The notes below the pieces were generated by a model that saw nothing but the letters and a program-made list of their open reading frames with translations, ran no database searches and was not told where the DNA came from. A DNA stretch of 64,000 nt from Tanticharoenia sakaeratensis NBRC 103193 (GTDB taxonomy: Bacteria > Pseudomonadota > Alphaproteobacteria > Acetobacterales > Acetobacteraceae): NCBI RefSeq assembly GCF_000963885.1, contig NZ_BALE01000010.1, positions 186,001-250,000 on the forward strand. The letters are read 5' to 3'. Shown here in pieces: positions 59,870-64,000 of this stretch (its first letter is position 1; each line of letters begins with the position of its first letter). A program made the position numbers and the translations under genes.

Positions 59870-61093
59870 ATGCGTCGCGTCGTGGATGCCCTCATGCGTC
59901 GGTTCATCATGTTTGGCCGGCTGGACATCCTCTACAGCGACGGACAGCGCGTCACCTATCAGGGTCGTGGCGCGGAGCCGGCTGCCGCCATGCACCTCAT
60001 GACGCCACGCGCTGAGCGGGCCATGGTCATCAATTCCGGGCTCGCATTCGGCGAGAGCTATATGGATGGAGAAATCGCGCCGCTCGACTGCTCGCTCGAA
60101 GAGCTCCTGTCGGTGCTGATGCTGAACATCAACCGGACCGGGCATATCGTGAACCGCCTCGAAGGGGCGACGCGCTATGCCACGCGCAAATGGGCACAGT
60201 TCAATACATTGGCCGGGTCCCGCCGCAACGTCGCCCATCATTACGATCTCAACGGTCGTCTCTACGATCTCTTCCTGGATCCTGATCGGCAGTATTCCTG
60301 CGCCTACTATGCACGTGACGACATGACGCTCGAGGAGGCGCAGGTTGCCAAGAAGCATCATATCGGCGCCAAGCTGAACCTCGATCGGCCGGGCCTGCGC
60401 GTTCTCGATATCGGGTGCGGATGGGGCGGCATGGCGCTGACGCTTGCACGCGACTACGGCGCGCAGGTAACGGGCATCACGCTGTCGAAAGAGCAGTTTG
60501 AGGTCGCCCGTGCCCGTGCCCGCGAAGCCGGCCTCGCCGATCGCATCACGATCGAGCTGCGCGACTATCGGGACGTCCGTCATCAATACGACCGTATCGT
60601 GTCCGTCGGCATGTTCGAACATGTGGGCGTCGGTCAGTTCGACCGCTTCTTCCGCGCCGTGCGCGAATGCCTGCTGCCGGACGGGGTGGCGCTGCTGCAT
60701 TCGATCGGCCGCATGGATGGCCCGGGCTCGACCAATCCGTGGCTCGATAAATATATCTTTCCCGGTGGCTATTCACCCGCACTCAGCGAGACCATCGCCG
60801 CGATCGAGCGTGCGGATCTGTGGGTCACGGACTGCGAGATCCTGCGGCTTCATTATGCGAAGACGATCGCCGAATGGCGCCATCGGTTCGAAGCGCGTCG
60901 GGATGAGGTCGTCGAGATGTACGATGCGCGGTTCTACCGCATGTTCGACTTGTATCTCGTGGGCGCCGAACTTTCGTTCCGGGTTCAGGGCCACATGAAT
61001 TTTCAGCTTCAGCTCACCAGATCCCAGACGGCGGTGCCGCTGACACGGGATTACATGGTCGATCGCGAACGCGCGGCCCCAGCACAAGGCTGA
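59870..61093 (+). CDS. cfa: Cyclopropane-fatty-acyl-phospholipid synthase
   Basis: Methylates the double bond of membrane acyl chains using AdoMet, a late-growth and acid-stress trait. 407 residues: N-terminal lipid-binding domain (~1-115), then the methyltransferase with NVAHHYDLNGRLYDLFLDPD, QYSCAYY, AdoMet loop VLDIGCGWGGMAL, ITLSKEQ and MFEHVGVGQFDRFF, and PGGYSPALSE near the active site. AAGGGAG lies eight bases upstream of the ATG. Convergent with rsmA, 11 bases apart. Confidence 0.96.
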   Translation: MRRVVDALMRRFIMFGRLDILYSDGQRVTYQGRGAEPAAAMHLMTPRAERAMVINSGLAFGESYMDGEIAPLDCSLEELLSVLMLNINRTGHIVNRLEGATRYATRKWAQFNTLAGSRRNVAHHYDLNGRLYDLFLDPDRQYSCAYYARDDMTLEEAQVAKKHHIGAKLNLDRPGLRVLDIGCGWGGMALTLARDYGAQVTGITLSKEQFEVARARAREAGLADRITIELRDYRDVRHQYDRIVSVGMFEHVGVGQFDRFFRAVRECLLPDGVALLHSIGRMDGPGSTNPWLDKYIFPGGYSPALSETIAAIERADLWVTDCEILRLHYAKTIAEWRHRFEARRDEVVEMYDARFYRMFDLYLVGAELSFRVQGHMNFQLQLTRSQTAVPLTRDYMVDRERAAPAQG

Positions 61094-61104
61094 CGGCGGC
61101 CGGT

Positions 61105-61935
61105 TCAGCGAGCCGTCAGGGCGGCGAGCGTTGCGAATTCCGCGACACTGAGCGTCTCCGCGCGACGTGTCGGATCGATCCCGGCGCGTCCCAGAAGCGC
61201 TTCCCCGCCGGCGGATTTCAGGGACGAGCGCAACATCTTGCGTCGCTGTCCGAAGGCGAGGGCCGTGACGCGTTCCATGGCCGCGAACAGGGCCGGAGCG
61301 GGCTGTTCGGCGTGCGGTCGGATCAGGACCACGGCCGAGTGAACCTTGGGCGGCGGTGAGAACGCGCCCGGCGGCACGTCCATCACGACGTGACACTCCG
61401 CGCACCATTGGGAAATGACGGCAAGGCGGCCATAGGCGGAATCGCCCGGGGCGGCGCAGATCCGCTCGGCAACTTCCGCTTGGAACATCAGGGTGAGCGC
61501 TTCCCACGACGCTGCCTGCCGCAGCCAGCCGATCAGAAGCGGCGTGCCGACATTGTAAGGCAGGTTGGCGATGATCTGCCGCGGCGCCGGGCACAATGCC
61601 GTGGCATCGAGGCCGACCGCATCCGCTTCGGTGATGCGCAGGCGACCCGGATAATGGATCGCCAGTTCATCCAGAAGGGGAATGGCGCGCTGGTCGAGTT
61701 CGACCGCATCGACCGATGTCGCCGACGTAGCCAGAAGCGCGCGTGTCAGGCCGCCCGGCCCTGGGCCGATTTCCACGATATGCCGTCCGGCAAGGTCACC
61801 CGGAAGCGAGGCGATGCGGGCGACGATCGTGGGATCGAGCAGGAAGTGCTGCCCCAGCGACTTGCGCGCGTCCAGGCCATGGGCGCGGATCGCGTCACGC
61901 AGGCTCGGCAGGGTGGCGGATGCGCCGGCTGTCAC
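61105..61935 (-). CDS. rsmA: 16S rRNA (adenine1518/1519-N6) dimethyltransferase
   Basis: Dimethylates two adenines near the 3' end of 16S rRNA (KsgA). 276 residues: LDARKSLGQHFLLDPTIVAR, AdoMet loop VEIGPGPGGLTRALL, VELDQRAI, catalytic IIANLPYNVGTPLL (NLPY) and FGQRRKMLRSSLK. It starts two bases after surA; the pdxA gene often found between them is absent. Confidence 0.97.
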   Translation of the reverse strand: MTAGASATLPSLRDAIRAHGLDARKSLGQHFLLDPTIVARIASLPGDLAGRHIVEIGPGPGGLTRALLATSATSVDAVELDQRAIPLLDELAIHYPGRLRITEADAVGLDATALCPAPRQIIANLPYNVGTPLLIGWLRQAASWEALTLMFQAEVAERICAAPGDSAYGRLAVISQWCAECHVVMDVPPGAFSPPPKVHSAVVLIRPHAEQPAPALFAAMERVTALAFGQRRKMLRSSLKSAGGEALLGRAGIDPTRRAETLSVAEFATLAALTAR

Positions 61936-61937
61936 GG

Positions 61938-63377
61938 TCAGGAGGGGGCGCCATGCATGTTGATGACCGCCCGACGCTGCAGATCGCGGGTCAGCTGCCG
62001 CGATTCCTGCTCCACGCGATCGTTGACCAGCTCGTCGGCAATTTCGCTCGGCGTCTGTTGCGCGATGTTCTTTTCCTGCTTGGCGCAGATCATGAGGATC
62101 GCGATGCCTTCGCCGGACACGAGCGGGCGGCTTGGCTGACCCGGCGCCAGCGTGGCGAGAACCGAGCGCATCTGCGGGTTGAGACGCTCGAGCTGCACCG
62201 TTCCCGGATCGGTCTGGTGCTTCTCGCCGAGCTGCTTGTTGAGGGCCGCGAGCTCGTCGCAGGAATGGATCGAGCTGGCTGCCTGCGTTGCACGCTGGAG
62301 CATCTGCTTCTGCTGATCGGTCGGCGCCTGCGGGTTCAGCGGGGCATCAAACGGGAAGAAGGCCTGACGCAAGGACACCATGGTGCCGATCTGGTGGCCG
62401 ATGGTGCGCTTGGCGGCGAGGGTCGCAATCACGTAGCCGCCCGCCACGCGGATCGGGTTCGAGATCGCGCCTTCCGGCATCTGGCGTACGATCGACACGA
62501 CCTGGGGATCGAGCGCGTCTTCCTGCGTCCAGCCCATCTGACCGCCGTCCAGCGCACTCTCGCTTTGCGAGAACTCCGCAGCCACGATGGGGAACGGTGC
62601 GCCGTCACGCAGCTGCTGGATGATGGTCTGCGTGAACTTCAGCTCGGTTTCCGGATGACGCGGGTCGGCGACCGGGATGAAGATCTCGCTGATGAGATAT
62701 TGCGGCTGGCCTTCATCGGCATGAAGGGCGGCTTCACGCTGGGCGATCTGTTCGGACGTCACGTGCCCGGTCGATCCGATCTCCTCGCGGAGCACCTGCA
62801 TCCAGCCGAGCTGCACGCGGATCTGGTCGATCAGGGTCGTCAGCGACACGCCGTCCTGCGCGAGCTTGTCGCGCAGGGCGTTCTTGGGCATCCCGTTGCG
62901 GCTCTCGATGTTGCCGATCGCATCCGCAATCTGCTCCGGCGGGATATTGATGTGACGGGACAGGATTTCCTGCACCTTGAGGCGCTCGTCCACGAGCTGA
63001 TGGACGATCTGGGGACGCAGGCGCGACATCAGCTCGGGGCTGATGTCCTGTCCGGTGGACAGCGCGAACAGGCGCCCACGGCTGTCCACGTCGCGCTGGG
63101 TCAGGACCTGCCCGTTGATGACGGCGACGATGGCGTCTTCCGGAGGATCCTCCGGAGCCGGGCTGGCAGCAGCCTTCGGCTGGGTCTTCGCATGCGCATG
63201 GTGATGATGGGCCGGCGTCTGGGCACGGGCGTGCTGGGTTGCCGCTGCGAACAGCGACGTGCCGAGCAGGAGGGCCAGACGGGCGGTGCGCCCCATGCGG
63301 CGATGAGGGCGAAGGCTGGGGGCAGGAACGGTCGTCATCACTCGCGTCATCTGGTCGGGCATGGTCCGGGCCGGCAT
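61938..63377 (-). CDS. surA: Periplasmic chaperone / peptidyl-prolyl isomerase SurA
   Basis: Guides outer-membrane proteins, including LptD, to the Bam machinery. 479 residues: signal peptide ending near AAATQHARA, a His-rich stretch (PAHHHHAHA), N-terminal SurA domain (AIVAVINGQVLTQRDVDSRG, LMSRLRPQIVHQLVDERLKV), then parvulin-type domain(s) (YLISEIFIPVADPRHPETEL, QMGWTQEDALDPQVV). ATG 63377 overlaps the lptD stop as TGATG, favouring coupling; an ATG at 63296 would start the signal peptide more tightly. Confidence 0.93.
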   Translation of the reverse strand: MPARTMPDQMTRVMTTVPAPSLRPHRRMGRTARLALLLGTSLFAAATQHARAQTPAHHHHAHAKTQPKAAASPAPEDPPEDAIVAVINGQVLTQRDVDSRGRLFALSTGQDISPELMSRLRPQIVHQLVDERLKVQEILSRHINIPPEQIADAIGNIESRNGMPKNALRDKLAQDGVSLTTLIDQIRVQLGWMQVLREEIGSTGHVTSEQIAQREAALHADEGQPQYLISEIFIPVADPRHPETELKFTQTIIQQLRDGAPFPIVAAEFSQSESALDGGQMGWTQEDALDPQVVSIVRQMPEGAISNPIRVAGGYVIATLAAKRTIGHQIGTMVSLRQAFFPFDAPLNPQAPTDQQKQMLQRATQAASSIHSCDELAALNKQLGEKHQTDPGTVQLERLNPQMRSVLATLAPGQPSRPLVSGEGIAILMICAKQEKNIAQQTPSEIADELVNDRVEQESRQLTRDLQRRAVINMHGAPS

Positions 63378-64000
63378 CAGCCGTTGATCCCGAATGTGCC
63401 GATCGTCTTGAAGGTAAAGTTGAACAGGATCGTCATATTGCGCTGCTGTCCGCCGATGTACGTATATTGCTTGATCGCCAGGATGTCCAAGCCAAAGCAG
63501 TCGTTCGAATATCCCAGATCCCCGCCGACCGCGACAAATGCCTTCCGCGAGAGGCTGCGTCTCGCATAGGCGGACACGTGGTATTCCTTGTAGTGCGTCG
63601 AGAATCCGGCGGTCACCTCATTGGTCGGCGTGTAGTAAATGCTCGTCGGGCCCGAGACACGATAGTTCGTCGCATAGTAGTAATATGGCGTTACAGGCTG
63701 GTAGATGTAGCCGGCATTGACATGGAGCAGCGGAACGCCGGCGCTGAGAAGCCCTTCGCCGAAATCGACGCGCCCGTGCCAGGGATCGTAGCGCCCGCGG
63801 GCGGTCAGGTCGACGAAGCGGTTCGGCGTGAACCGTATGCGACCGACGGGATCGGACGCGTGATGCATCAGGCCGGAATAGGGCAACTGGTTGTGATCGA
63901 TATGCTCCTGCAGACTTTCGCCGACCAGCATGTCGATGACATGTCCGCGCCAGGTCCAGTTGGTATGCAGGCCCACATTGCCGCGCAGGCCACCGTCGAG
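63377..64000 (-). CDS. lptD: LPS-assembly protein LptD, C-terminal part (truncated by window)
   Basis: Outer-membrane barrel that inserts lipopolysaccharide. The frame is open to the right edge, giving ~207 residues of the C-terminal barrel with alternating strands (NRFVDLTARGRYDPWHGRVD, TPYYYYATNYRVSG, FVAVGGDLGYSNDCFGLDIL) and a final strand ending in aromatic/hydrophobic residues (NMTILFNFTFKTIGTFGING). The cysteine in SNDCFG would be one of the conserved LptD cysteines. Identified by strand pattern and its place before surA-rsmA. Confidence 0.9.
   Translation of the reverse strand, partial: LDGGLRGNVGLHTNWTWRGHVIDMLVGESLQEHIDHNQLPYSGLMHHASDPVGRIRFTPNRFVDLTARGRYDPWHGRVDFGEGLLSAGVPLLHVNAGYIYQPVTPYYYYATNYRVSGPTSIYYTPTNEVTAGFSTHYKEYHVSAYARRSLSRKAFVAVGGDLGYSNDCFGLDILAIKQYTYIGGQQRNMTILFNFTFKTIGTFGING

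Overview
The window is about 64 kb of high-GC chromosome from an alphaproteobacterium. The gene content fits an acetic acid bacterium (Acetobacteraceae) best, but that is inferred from gene families and order, not from rRNA. The signs are a secY-adk-rpsM-rpsK-rpoA-rplQ ribosomal tail, a CcrM-type GANTC methylase coupled to rnhB, a yqeY-dnaG-rpoD block, and a gpmI-envC-ctpA-deacetylase-rppH cluster. I saw no tRNA, rRNA, CRISPR array, insertion sequence or prophage. The window cuts secY at the left edge and lptD at the right edge.

Layout. 1-4160: end of the spc/alpha ribosomal operon, with a strong internal promoter and structured leader before rpsM and a clean terminator after rplQ. 4161-6431: an MFS polyol-type permease and two tiny membrane stress proteins. 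6437-15924: a four-gene minus-strand tripartite RND efflux operon (adaptor, two different RND pumps, outer-membrane lipoprotein). 16305-18406: a CsbD-like protein, then rnhB and ccrM. 18740-21476: a purine nucleoside permease facing a secreted adenosine deaminase, together a nucleoside scavenging pair. 21529-29118: a minus-strand MoxR / DUF58 / BatA-DUF4159 / VWA-amidotransferase-like operon with an ankyrin protein downstream, functionally unassigned. 29236-33427: DUF1285, CCA-adding enzyme, ABC exporter and Nudix hydrolase. 33379-39767: rppH, divergent polysaccharide deacetylase, C-terminal processing protease, EnvC-like activator and gpmI. 39880-42765: CsbD, msrB, upp, a small lipoprotein and a decayed glutathionylspermidine-synthase-like gene. 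42976-46515: DUF2867, then a greA-ilvA-queC-queuosine-precursor-transporter operon. 46803-48203: a GT8-like glycosyltransferase with an unrecognised N-terminal domain, lying between greA and carB in the opposite orientation. 48279-52886: carA-carB, with a helix-turn-helix-like domain fused to CarA. 53030-58036: yqeY, dnaG, rpoD and a GNAT acetyltransferase. 58349-59734: rpsF-rpsR-rplI. 59870-64000: cfa, rsmA, surA and partial lptD.

Most of this is conserved housekeeping. The parts that deserve a second look are the CarA fusion, the stacked hairpins in the carA/yqeY divergent region, the MoxR-centred operon with its ankyrin neighbour, the GT8-like two-domain protein, the eroded glutathionylspermidine-synthase-like gene, a CcrM site inside the -35 element of the rpsM promoter, and a leader hairpin upstream of rpsF. 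No wholly new system is demonstrated by the sequence alone.
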